A stretch of DNA of 64,000 nucleotides, from positions 372,001 to 436,000 of the forward strand of contig JAWZSP010000006.1 in NCBI GenBank assembly GCA_034401135.1, given 5' to 3'. Positions 55,061 to 64,000 of this stretch are shown here, in pieces. Position numbers and translations under genes: made by a program. This DNA comes from Volutella citrinella (lineage: Eukaryota > Ascomycota > Sordariomycetes > Hypocreales > Nectriaceae). The notes under the pieces were generated by a model. The model had not been told where the DNA came from. It did no database searches and saw only the letters and a program-made list of their open reading frames with translations. Position 1 is the first letter of the stretch; every line of letters starts with the position of its first letter.

Positions 55061-57181
55061 CTACAGCTCTGGCCTGTCCAAAGAGGTCAACTGATTGAAC
55101 AACTCGTTCTGATCAGCCATATCGGACAGGGCAATGGAAGATTGCACCTCGTGATTATCCAAGCTTGACGCTGAAGCGTTATCAAAAGTCTGGAGCGGAG
55201 GCACGGTAGCCGACATGGCTTGCGTGGGAGCCAGAATGTCGGCGCCTGGCTGATTCGCATACGAGTCACTTGGTTGAGGTGCCCCGACGTGTGTTTGTTG
55301 GACGTTTGGCTGCTCTGAAAGCAGCTTCTGGTTGGCCATGCCGAATACGTGGTCGGTTGTCGCAGCACGGCTAGAAAATGGGGCTGCGTTAACAATACTA
55401 AATTGGTTGCGTCGCAATATTTCGACGAAAATCCTGCACGTAGGAGGTGATAGTGCTGAGTGCCCGAAAATAGAGGCGCAGTCGTTCTTCCGAATGAACT
55501 CTACACTTTCCGACAGGGAGGTAAGACTCGTCATGTCTATCAACGGGGATGACACGTCGCCCAGAGACGTGTTTGGGGTTCGACTTTGTAGCAGGCCAAA
55601 TACTGAAGTAACCATTAATCGTAGTTGAAGGGTATGGGGCGCCTCGAGAACTTGATTCGGGCTCCGTGTCGCTGCCGGCAGCGATGTGAAGCTGGAATTC
55701 TGGTCCTGCCAGCCTATTATCGTCTGGATGTATTCGCCGATACTGGGAATCGTGCCCGCTTCTGTCGAAGTACAAAGGCTGTTGAGGACACCAACCGTAA
55801 AACAAAGGTGATTGAATGTGCTGAGAAGTCGTCCTGGGCTTTGCGATGTGAAAACTACTCCAGTCTCAACGTTCTGGAGGGGCTGCCAGCTTTCCCATTC
55901 CTCCATTTCGTCGACGGGCATTGCTCCGATGTCACGCATATCTTGTTGTCTCAAGTATGGACGCAGGCCCAGTTGTGAGGCAATCAGAGTGTCCATGACG
56001 AAACAACCAAGGAATATTCGACGATTGCTGTTGTCAAGCCCGTACCTGGCTTGCCTCTGGCTATTCAAAGTGATGCCCAAGAGGGAGGCGACGGAGATGG
56101 CTCTGCCCAGCCAAAGCCACGCACTTATCCAAGAACCTTTCTGAATCTCTAAGAGTGAGAGCATCAACATGGCGTGTATGTGGCCAGTTTCGAACTGTTC
56201 CGGCTCCTGGCTTGCTAAGTGTTTAGCCACTGCATGCGCATGGGAAGAGGCAGTCTTGGGTACATTTCCGGTCTGAGCTCGGCGCGTTGCCTCAAGTTGG
56301 TGGGCGGTATATGCGAAAACAGCCCAGAGAGAAGCCACTTCACCGGATGATGGCTTCGCTTGGGTGCTAGGCTCGCTATTGGCCGAACTGAGACTAGCAG
56401 TGCGGAACAACGTATACTTCTGTATGATTGGCAACCAGGAGTGGGTGTATGTGACATAGATTTCTATTAGTTGAGTCCAGTTCTGGGGTAAATCAAGTCG
56501 GTGGTGGTCAGAGGGAGTCGATGGAGCATCGCTGTGTTGGCCAAGTTGTGTGACCAATTCTTCTGTCTGTGTGGGCCCTGGCACTGTGAAATCCGGAGTC
56601 TGGTCCGAGTTGCAAGGTGGTATAGATGGTACACTGGCTTTTTTATGGTGAGAGATGAAGAGGAGTTCGTTGAAGCTCGAAGTAAGTTTGTTGTCCAGGT
56701 TTTGCAGGTACAATTCATCATCCTCGTCGTCATCCGAGGCCACCAACACCTTTTGAAGATCACCGTGCGGTGCGCTCTTGCGCCATGACTCCAGTAAAGA
56801 CGTTGTTTGCGCGACTGGTGTGTGCGGTTGTTGAAATGCTTCCGTGTCAGACAGTTGGTTGAGCTTGTGACGGAGAACAGACAGAATCAAGTCCTCTGCT
56901 CCGTCGTAAGAGTGGAGGAGCAACCCGAGTATAATCTCGAGGCCCCTCACGTAGCCAGTACGCAGCCCTCGTTTTCTGAATGGAATGTAGCTGCATGCGC
57001 GGTCGACCTTGAGACAGCGATTGCAGGCCGGCTGGGAGCCATCGCATCGCTCCTTGCGTCGGCGACACGTCTCACAGGCTCTGGAGACACGCAAGCGCTT
57101 CTTGGTAGGGCCGTCCTCCTCCGACATGGCCCCATGGTCTGCAGAGGTGGGACCTTCAGTGGCCTGAGCCGAGCCTGCCAT
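55061..57181 (-). CDS. qutA: Quinate pathway activator, Zn2Cys6 (QutA/QA-1F-like)
   Basis: Single exon, 706 residues. The zinc cluster near residue 35 is RACETCRRRKERCDGSQPAC then NRC and C (C-x2-C-x6-C-x6-C-x2-C-x6-C). It is followed by FRKRGLRTGYVRGLEIILGL, a linker shared with QutA/QA-1F activators (KRG-x2-TGY-hR-x-LE). The central fungal_trans region includes WLGRAISVASLLGITLNSQ and RRIFLGCFVMDTLIASQLGLRP. It activates quinate genes and is kept off by QutR without inducer. It is divergently transcribed from the repressor gene across about 630 bp. Confidence 0.9.
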   Translation of the reverse strand: MAGSAQATEGPTSADHGAMSEEDGPTKKRLRVSRACETCRRRKERCDGSQPACNRCLKVDRACSYIPFRKRGLRTGYVRGLEIILGLLLHSYDGAEDLILSVLRHKLNQLSDTEAFQQPHTPVAQTTSLLESWRKSAPHGDLQKVLVASDDDEDDELYLQNLDNKLTSSFNELLFISHHKKASVPSIPPCNSDQTPDFTVPGPTQTEELVTQLGQHSDAPSTPSDHHRLDLPQNWTQLIEIYVTYTHSWLPIIQKYTLFRTASLSSANSEPSTQAKPSSGEVASLWAVFAYTAHQLEATRRAQTGNVPKTASSHAHAVAKHLASQEPEQFETGHIHAMLMLSLLEIQKGSWISAWLWLGRAISVASLLGITLNSQRQARYGLDNSNRRIFLGCFVMDTLIASQLGLRPYLRQQDMRDIGAMPVDEMEEWESWQPLQNVETGVVFTSQSPGRLLSTFNHLCFTVGVLNSLCTSTEAGTIPSIGEYIQTIIGWQDQNSSFTSLPAATRSPNQVLEAPHTLQLRLMVTSVFGLLQSRTPNTSLGDVSSPLIDMTSLTSLSESVEFIRKNDCASIFGHSALSPPTCRIFVEILRRNQFSIVNAAPFSSRAATTDHVFGMANQKLLSEQPNVQQTHVGAPQPSDSYANQPGADILAPTQAMSATVPPLQTFDNASASSLDNHEVQSSIALSDMADQNELFNQLTSLDRPEL

Positions 57182-57811
57182 GGTATCATGGAGAGACCGG
57201 GACGCCGCAATCCGAGCTCAATGATAGACGGAAGCACAAGAGATTATGTCCCAGGCCGGGAGCGAGATTCCGGGGGACGTTCGGATCGGGGCGGCAACTA
57301 TCCTGGGGTTTCCTGCGGGGTAGTGGGACAAGGGGAGCATCAGGTATGGCCCAAGCACGAAGGATTGTTTTCCCAGGGCCAATCGATAGCATGCGTAGGT
57401 TTGGACTAAGTGGTGCATCTCAAATGAGGTGAGACTGAGCTGAGGGCGGCCGCACCGGCTTATATCTTAGCCGGGGCTCCACTCCATCGAGATGCACGTT
57501 CCGCCTGGCCAATGGCCGTCTCCATGTCTCCCCGCTTGGCGACCACCGCCCTTGAACAGGGCGTTTTTGAGTTTCTTACCCTCGGTTGACGGTCAATAAC
57601 TGCCTTGGTCGCCAGGGCTTGCGGCCATCATCACTAGGCTGCCTCGTCTCTTGTTTGTTCCCCGTCCATACTTGGGTTTATCACTCCAAACACTTTGGGC
57701 GGAGGCGTCTTCGAGGGAGCCTCTTCGCATCGTCGCCCTTTGTCCGCCCCTGTAATGCCTTTTTGTTAGGAATCCCTTCAGTCCAACAAGAGCCAACAAC
57801 GGGTCGGCGTA
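57182..57811. promoter_or_regulatory. Shared activator/repressor promoter region
   Basis: A 630-bp spacer between divergent qutA and qutR. It contains an imperfect palindrome at 57455-57474, with CCGGCT and AGCCGG arms around TATATCTT. It may allow joint control of activator and repressor. Confidence 0.6.
57455..57474. promoter_or_regulatory. Candidate operator, inverted repeat
   Basis: Six-base perfect arms CCGGCT/AGCCGG around an 8-bp AT-rich centre, within the qutA-qutR spacer. CGG-type half-sites in inverted arrangement suit a Zn2Cys6 dimer. It is only a partial match to the published QA activator consensus. Confidence 0.4.
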
Positions 57812-60367
57812 ATGACAACCGTGTCAAGGGACACCCCGAACCAAGCAAGTACTTCCTCCACCAAGCCTTCACCATGTCTTGCCGCCGCTCAGGCACTAGC
57901 ATGGGAACATGATGCCTCTATTCTGATACTGGGCATTCGCGGTACTGGGAAAACGAGTTTGGCACTCCTCGCCGCTGGGGCTGTGGGATTTCGTGTCGTC
58001 GACGCAGACCAACACTTCTACCTCGCAACGGGTCTCTCGCGAGCCCTCTACGTTTCCCAGAATGGACTGGAGGCCTACCGAAAACATGAGGTTGATCTCA
58101 TGAGATCGCTTCTTCAAGAACACCCGACCCGATGCATAATCGTGTGCGGCCCAGGCTCTGCTGAAGGGACTGGTCAAGAACTACTGCTGGAATTTGGCAA
58201 AACACACCCCGTCATCTACGTCCTGCGTGACGCAGAGGATGTCGACCGGTATCTGGAAACAAATGATGTTCCCAAAATCACAAATCTTCTCCAGTTGGCC
58301 AGTTCCAAGTACAGGGCCTTGTCAGGCTTCGAGTTTTACAACCTATCCGAGCCTTTCCAGTCGGAACCGCGAAGCTGCTCACTCGGCGGGCAACTGCAGA
58401 CCCATCCGTCCCTTGTTCTCAAGGACGTAGAGCAGGATTTCTTGCGCCTAATCCATAGTATCCGGAGGCAGTCATCTCGACCGCGCGTTCTAAAGGCTTG
58501 CCACTCTCTGTCGTTCTTGGCCCCAGAATTCAAGCCCTTCACTTATGCGCTCAATCTTCCCATCCAACATGTATCTGAACTGGGTGTCCGCACGCGCAGG
58601 ACAGATCTCGTGGTGGATGCGGTCGAGCTCGTCATCGATATTGGCAAGCTCCTACCCAACACCAAGATTCTCGAGCACTCCTTCGCCACCTACCTGACGA
58701 GGCAATACTATACACTACGCAGAGATGTTCGACTGCCAGTCATTTTCCACGTCTGTTTCTCTGACGCCTCTGGGCTCTTGATACCGCCCCCCCCTGGCCA
58801 GCTGGGACTGTACTGCGAGCTGCTCCGTCATGGACTCCGACTATCACCCGAGTATATTACTCTTGATCTGTCATGCGACGCCAGCACTGCCCGGGACCTC
58901 GTTGCAAGCAAAGTCTCGACAAAGATTATTGGCCATTCATTAGACCCCAATCCAGAACCAGGTGCATGGGATTCGTCTCCGCGATTCAACTTACTTGAGA
59001 CAGCTTCTCAATGGGGCTGCGAATTGGTCCGAATTTGCCAGTACTCTCTCCCCCACGAGGACAATGCTGCCCCCCGTCGATTCTTGTTCCAAGCTCAACA
59101 GATGGGCCTGGCTGGAATCCCCATTATTGCCTACAACTATGGAAGATCTGGATGGGCATCATGCTATACAAACTCCACTTTGACGCCAGTAACGCACAAG
59201 TTGGTGCGAGATACTCGTCACCAGTCTGAACAGTCCATGCTGCTCACCGTCCAAGACGCGCAGAGGGCTCTCTATGCGTCTTTTCTCCTCGACAAACTCC
59301 ACTTTTGCATTTTTGGAAGCGCAGTCAACGGGAGCATGTCTCCCTTGATGCAAAATGCTGCGTTTGCATTCTGTGGGATGCCTCATCACTACCAAGCGCA
59401 TCAGTCCTCCTCGTTGCGAGACCTGGAGCCCATCGCCATGGACCCCAATTTCGGAGGAGCCAGCATAAGTGCGCCTTTCAAAAAGGACATATTGTCGATG
59501 CTCCAGTATGTGAGCCCCGAGGCTGAGGCGATTGGGGCAGTCAATACGCTCATCCCCTTGCGATCACGCCGTCTGGACTCGCTCGTTGATCGGAACCGCG
59601 CTGGCCCTGTTGTAGCGTTGTATGGCGACAACACTGACTGGATCGGGATTCACACATGCATCCGGCGAAGCCTGTCACCAATAAACGCCGCGAATAGCAG
59701 TAAAACGGCGCTTATTTTTGGTGCTGGTGGTATGGCAAAAGCCGCCGTCTACGCTGCCATCCGGCTAGGAGTTGGCACAATCCTGATCTGCAATCGCACT
59801 GTCGCGAACGCTGTGAGTCTGGCAAGTCAGTTTCATGGCCGTAGATTTCCGATTCAGAACATCAATCTCTTGCGGGAGAGCCCAAACTCATCACCGCAGC
59901 GGTCTGGTACCGCAACGCCCGTTTGCGAAACAACAGATGCCGTTACGGTTCGTGTTATTTCGTCTATCAATGATCCATGGCCTGCTAGAGTCGATGCTCC
60001 GACCATTATCGTCTCATGCATTTCTCGAGAGAGCAAGAATGGCCAACCGCCGCCAGACAACCGACTACCGGAAGCCTGGCTGACGAACCCTACTGGGGGC
60101 GTGGTTATAGAGGTGAATCACAACATTTGAAAGCGTTGTCTGAGAAATATATGGCTGACCACTTTCTTTTAGCTTGCTTATAACCCCCTAGAAACACCGC
60201 TTGTTCAGCAGATTCGAGGTCTTGCGAGCAAGAGTTGGATATCGGTTCACGGCCTTGAAGTACTCCCAGAGCAGGGCATCGCCCAGTTCGAACTGTTCAC
60301 GGGTAGGACTGCACCTCAGCACTTGATGAGGGCGAAGATGGCAGAAAGCGTGGAGGCCTCGAGCTAA
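57812..60367 (+). CDS. qutR: Quinate repressor (QutR/QA-1S), AROM-derived three-domain protein
   Basis: Exons 57812-60112 and 60173-60367 give 831 residues. The N-terminal shikimate-kinase-like domain has a P-loop ILGIRGTGKTSLAL at about residue 46. The central part resembles type I dehydroquinase, and the last 280 residues resemble shikimate dehydrogenase (FGSAVNGSMSPLMQNAAF, GGASISAPFKKDI, YGDNTDWIG, IFGAGGMAKAAVYA). This is the same domain order as the C-terminal three domains of AROM, as known for QUTR. The protein binds QutA and pathway metabolites rather than catalysing. In the shikimate-dehydrogenase-like part the usual catalytic Lys segment survives as APFKK. The final intron joins VVIE to LAYNPLETPLV. 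Confidence 0.95.
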
Positions 60368-60874
60368 AATGTGTGGTGCTAGATTGGCGTACTAGGAGTC
60401 TATGCTTCGAATGGGAGAGAGACCACGGAGCTATATGCTTGAGACAGGCGGCTATATACGTAGCAGAAAGTGGGAATAAAAAATCTCAACAGTGGATATA
60501 CCTAATTTGCAACCTCCTCAAGCGTAGTTCATGATCCTGATGATGATATGACGACTCCCTTCGCTTGAACGCGCTTGCGTAAACACTCGCGGCACGAGTG
60601 TGTAGTTTGCTCCCGAGAGGGGTCACCGTGACGGCTGTGGGTCACGAAATTGCTTTAGTAATATGTGCTTTGTAATAAGTTCGTTAGTAATAGGTGGTAA
60701 AGACTTTAGCCATGGGGATCCGAGGCTGTGTGGCTGCCCTCGCCCCCCTCTTTCAAAAGAACGACCATGGCCACGGTCCCCAAGTAGACTTGACAAAGCC
60801 AACAACCCGCTAGAAATAGAACAACCACTATCCTACACCACCCCCTACTCAAGTTGCTTCATCTATTCGCAGCA
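60368..60874. promoter_or_regulatory. qutR-qutC spacer
   Basis: A 500-bp spacer with the qutC promoter. No gene or clear operator seen. Confidence 0.4.
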
Positions 60875-61894
60875 ATGGCCTACCAACCAGCCATCATGAG
60901 CGCCTCCCTTGGTCGGGCTTGGCTTCACGACTTTGACCACAAAGTTGAAAAAGCAGGCCAGGCGGGATTCAAGGGAATCGAGATTTTCTACGAGGATCTG
61001 GAGTACGTCGCTCGCAAGCTTTCTGGGACCGACTCTCCGTCTTCCGAACAGCTATTGGAGGCAGCTGATCATTGCTACCGAGTCTGTGATCGCAATGGCC
61101 TGAACATCATTGGCCTACAACCCTTCTTATTCTATGACGGATTGAAGGACCGAGCTCAACACGACAAGTTGATTAAAAAGATGAAGGTCTGGTTGCAAAT
61201 CGTGAAGAGACTGCGAACGGACACGATCCAAATTCCCGCCAACTTTCTGCCCGCCGACCAGCTTACGGACGACTTTGAGGTAATAGCCTCGGATCTCCGG
61301 CAGCTGGCGGATCTTGGTGCCGCGGAGAGCCCTGTGGTCCGATTCGCCTATGAGAATCTTTGCTGGAGCACCCACGTTGATACCTGGGAGAAGCTGTGGG
61401 ATGTCGTTCAGCGGGTTGACCGACCCAACTTTGGCGTCTGCCTTGATACCTTCAACATCGCTGGCCGTGTCTGGGCGGATCCAGCATCACCAACTGGAAA
61501 GACACCCAATGCAGATGCAGATCTAGCTTCCTCACTCAAGGCAATAGTTCAAACAGTGGATTTGGACAAGGTGTTCTACATTCAGGTGGTCGACGCCGAG
61601 CGTATGTCGTCCCCTCTTGTGGCTGGACACCCATTCCACAGTGATGGAAATCCCGCCCGCATGAACTGGTCTCGTAACGCACGACTTTTCATGTATGAGA
61701 CAGATCGAGGCGCATATCTTCCAAGTGAGGATGTGGCCAAGGCAATCATTTTTGGTCTGGGCTACAAGGGCTATGTGTCAATGGAGCTCTTCTCGAGGAG
61801 CATGTCGGAAGAAGGCGCGCTTGTCCCCTTAGAGCACGCCCAGCGGGGCATCACTGCGTGGAAGACGTTTTCGGATAAACTAGGTCTTAATTAA
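60875..61894 (+). CDS. qutC: 3-Dehydroshikimate dehydratase
   Basis: Single exon, 339 residues. The start MAYQPAIMSASLGRAWLHDF, then AGQAGFKGIEIFYEDLEYVA, GLQPFLFYDGLKDR and FAYENLCWSTHVDTWEK identify the fungal QutC/Qa-4 family. This is a metal-dependent TIM barrel of the sugar isomerase/AP endonuclease-like fold; metal ligands include the Glu of YENLCW and the Asp/Glu near VCLDTFNI and VSMELF. It converts 3-dehydroshikimate to protocatechuate, the exit point of the QUT pathway. Confidence 0.95.
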   Translation: MAYQPAIMSASLGRAWLHDFDHKVEKAGQAGFKGIEIFYEDLEYVARKLSGTDSPSSEQLLEAADHCYRVCDRNGLNIIGLQPFLFYDGLKDRAQHDKLIKKMKVWLQIVKRLRTDTIQIPANFLPADQLTDDFEVIASDLRQLADLGAAESPVVRFAYENLCWSTHVDTWEKLWDVVQRVDRPNFGVCLDTFNIAGRVWADPASPTGKTPNADADLASSLKAIVQTVDLDKVFYIQVVDAERMSSPLVAGHPFHSDGNPARMNWSRNARLFMYETDRGAYLPSEDVAKAIIFGLGYKGYVSMELFSRSMSEEGALVPLEHAQRGITAWKTFSDKLGLN

Positions 61895-62029
61895 TTTGAA
61901 CCTTGTATCCAGAGCTGATGAAATTGAAGATAATTGGCTCTTTATCTTGATGGACTCTTCACAAGCAGGCAGGAACAGGCGCGGGTTTGAATCGTGTAAT
62001 GTACTCTGTCATGCATCTATTGGCTTTAA

Positions 62030-62789
62030 TTAAACTTCTATGTCCTTTCCATCAAGCCAGTCCTTTGCTTGTCTGTACAGGAGATCATGCTTCTCGCCGG
62101 ATGGCGTCCCAGTGTGCCTGCGGTGGCCAGGCATATCCTTTGCCACAGTAACACCCATTGTGAGCTCCTGGCAGTAGGCCAGGCATTTGTAGCCCTCAGG
62201 ATACGAGTTGAGTTTGTCGTTGTCAATCTTGGGAATTCTCTCCGGGTTGACCGGGATAATCTTGTCCTTCTCATACCAGTGACGCACAAACCGCGCACCC
62301 CATCGTCCATCAATCTTCTCGAAAAAGAAGCAGAACCTACAGTCGGCCTCGGCATCAACCTCACAGCCGTCGATGATAAACCGCTGGGTGATGGTAGCCT
62401 TGAGCTTGGTCACAGCACGGGTGGCATCCTGGGTGATGTCGGTAGTTGCGCCGTGACAGCGGTGCATGATAAAGGCACCCTTGTCCATGCCCGCCTGGGA
62501 GCCCGCAATGAAGTCCTTGTACGGGACACGACCAGACCAGGTGGTGTAGACGAAGGCATCGGGATGGAAGATTGAGCGGAAGTTCTCCCACTCACAGGCG
62601 TCACTGTGTGCACGTATTAGTCCGGCATTGGGATTCATTGCTTGCTATGGTGATGACGAACCGATAGCACGGCCAGCCCTCTGCCAGCTCTCGAAGCTTC
62701 AGTCTCTCAATGACCAAGTGATCGGGTCCATTGTTCCGAACAGTATCGACGGGTCTAGTGCCTTCAGGGAGGGTGTGGAAGTCGGGCAT
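62030..62789 (-). CDS. SnoaL/NTF2-like protein in the quinate cluster
   Basis: Exons 62789-62662 and 62603-62030 give 233 residues. The intron join makes [20 protein letters not shown], the typical alpha-helix-to-cone segment of SnoaL/scytalone-dehydratase-like folds (D-x3-W). [29 protein letters not shown] and [20 protein letters not shown] complete the fold. Members bind small hydrophobic or aromatic compounds and include dehydratases and cyclases; the exact role is unknown. It is divergent from qutB, sharing about 520 bp of promoter, so it may be quinate-induced. It is not part of the classical QUT/QA set. Confidence 0.8.
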
Positions 62790-63313
62790 TGTGGATGGCT
62801 TCAGTAGCTGCTGTTGGATGTGGTCTGTGTCGCCTATCTTGGAGATGCAATGAAAGCATTTATCATTCAGTCGGCGGAGGCCGGCCGCCGACAGTTACCG
62901 GTAAATCTTTAGGCCATGAGCGCCATCGTACCTCTGACTCAACCAACTACCGACACCAGTGCCGGTTGGAAGCAATTACCCCGAACCCTGGCGATGCATA
63001 CCAATGTCTAATTAGCAACCGGATGACCAGACCCGCGATTCGGCATCCTAAGTGGGTCCGGCAGTTAACATTCAACACCACGGGAAAAGTCATGTCCGAT
63101 CACCACCATGGCCAAACGAGCCGTGCACCGTACCTTGCAATTGGAAATGGGACAAAACGGGCAGTCGGATCATCCTCACTTCTAGGCATAGCTCAGTCGC
63201 AACGCCAGTCACTCAAATATCCTACTCAACGCGACCACTTCACGCACAACTGCGCTGTTCCGTCGCTGCATGCTGAATCGCTCCATCTGAAGACGGTAAA
63301 TAACATCACAATC
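62790..63313. promoter_or_regulatory. Divergent promoter SnoaL-like / qutB
   Basis: About 520 bp between divergently transcribed genes, with GC-rich parts near 62870-62900. No specific operator was identified. Confidence 0.45.
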
Positions 63314-64000
63314 ATGGGAATTCACGCGGAAAAGACGTTGCACCTCGTGGGCGTGGGCGTCACCCACTCCATTGCACCCGGCATGCACAACTACATCGCC
63401 AAATCGCTAGGTCTGCCCTGGACATTCTACGCAACAGAGTGCGAGACGCTTGAAAAGTTGGACGAGCTATCAAAACAAGACACGGTCGCCGGGCTTGTTG
63501 TGACTATGCCGTACAAGAACACCTTCATGCCCAAGCTCGATAGGGTCGAGGATCTGGCCACGGCTATTGGGGCGTGCAACAACGTGTACTACGAGCCCGG
63601 AAGTCCTCGGAAGCGCATTGGAACCAACACTGATTGGCTGGGTATTCGCGGATGCCTTCTCGAAAAAGGCGACGAAGGGGCCAGGGGAACTGCGGAGAAG
63701 CCAGTCTCAGCTCTCATTGTTGGAGCAGGCGGTGCGAGCCGTGCCGCCGTCTATGCGCTGGCCTCACATCTCCACTGCTCCACAATCTACGTCCTCAATC
63801 GCGATGATCAAGAGGTACTGGACCTCATCCGTGATGCAAAGAAGCAGCCTGTAATTCCTGAGATTGTCCACATCAACACTCTGGAGGAGGCTCAAGGCGC
63901 GGCCACCCCTTACTACATTGTCGGCACAGTTCCAGACTTGGAGCCACAGACCGATGCCGAAAAGAACGTGGCTGCCATGCTCAAGACCTTCCTCGAGAAG
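63314..64000 (+). CDS. qutB: Quinate/shikimate dehydrogenase, partial (runs off window)
   Basis: The first 229 codons are present and open to the edge. The substrate-binding start VGVGVTHSIAPGMHNYIAKS, the catalytic Lys in GLVVTMPYKNTF, NTDWLGIRGCL and the dinucleotide-binding VGAGGASRAAVYAL place it in the shikimate/quinate dehydrogenase family. The catabolic context with qutC and qutE favours quinate dehydrogenase (quinate to 3-dehydroquinate, NAD+). A shikimate dehydrogenase-like paralogue is the alternative. Confidence 0.9.
   Translation, partial: MGIHAEKTLHLVGVGVTHSIAPGMHNYIAKSLGLPWTFYATECETLEKLDELSKQDTVAGLVVTMPYKNTFMPKLDRVEDLATAIGACNNVYYEPGSPRKRIGTNTDWLGIRGCLLEKGDEGARGTAEKPVSALIVGAGGASRAAVYALASHLHCSTIYVLNRDDQEVLDLIRDAKKQPVIPEIVHINTLEEAQGAATPYYIVGTVPDLEPQTDAEKNVAAMLKTFLEK

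Overview
The window looks like nuclear DNA of a filamentous ascomycete (Pezizomycotina, probably a Sordariomycete). Nearly every gene has short GT-AG introns of about 50-90 nt, with CTAAC/GCTAAT-type branch sites. The gene families are typical of that group: Zn2Cys6 regulators, HET-domain proteins, a SAT4/rhodopsin-like membrane protein, F-box proteins, and an AROM-derived quinate repressor. I saw no rRNA, tRNA or CRISPR array. All coding joins below were worked out by hand from reading frame and splice consensus, and the exon lengths were checked to sum to a multiple of three in most genes.

Layout. (1) 180-1960: rhodopsin-domain integral membrane protein. (2) 2306-15830: a uracil-catabolism (URC) cluster with URC1, URC4, two different uracil phosphoribosyltransferases and two methylmalonate-semialdehyde-type aldehyde dehydrogenases, one of which lacks its C-terminus. 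Its right end is decayed: a Zn2Cys6 regulator with four in-frame stops is fused by an apparent deletion to the 3' half of a short-chain dehydrogenase gene. (3) 16234-19977: an F-box/LRR-like protein and an unknown protein starting with an F-box-like segment. (4) 20.4-29.3 kb: an island with a 1,247-residue endonuclease-reverse transcriptase gene on the minus strand and a zinc-knuckle gag-like (LINE ORF1-type) gene on the plus strand. The two are divergent and both contain spliceosomal introns. Between them lie a 24-bp minisatellite and a 105-bp tandem duplication. (5) 29876-33118: a HET protein and a mitochondrial NAD+-type carrier. (6) 34770-51503: a probable catabolic cluster of a Zn2Cys6 regulator, SDR, flavin monooxygenase, secreted carboxylesterase, TIM-barrel hydrolase, MFS transporter and aldehyde dehydrogenase. 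(7) 51898-53904: a second HET protein. (8) 54216-64000: a quinate/shikimate utilisation (QUT/QA) cluster with qutE, qutA, qutR, qutC, a SnoaL-like protein and the start of qutB, which runs off the right edge.

How the genes fit together. In the URC set, the phosphoribosyltransferases would activate uracil, and URC1 and URC4 would open and process the ring. The CoA-acylating aldehyde dehydrogenase could take the C3 semialdehyde to acetyl-CoA. In the QUT set, quinate is oxidised (QutB), dehydrated by QutE and QutC toward protocatechuate, and controlled by the divergently transcribed activator/repressor pair QutA and QutR.

The most unusual locus is the divergent, intron-bearing RT/gag pair. Introns should be lost when a LINE copies itself through spliced RNA, so these genes may be domesticated, or may belong to an element whose genomic RNA escapes splicing. 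A twin-priming-like inversion of the ORF1 half could also explain the arrangement.
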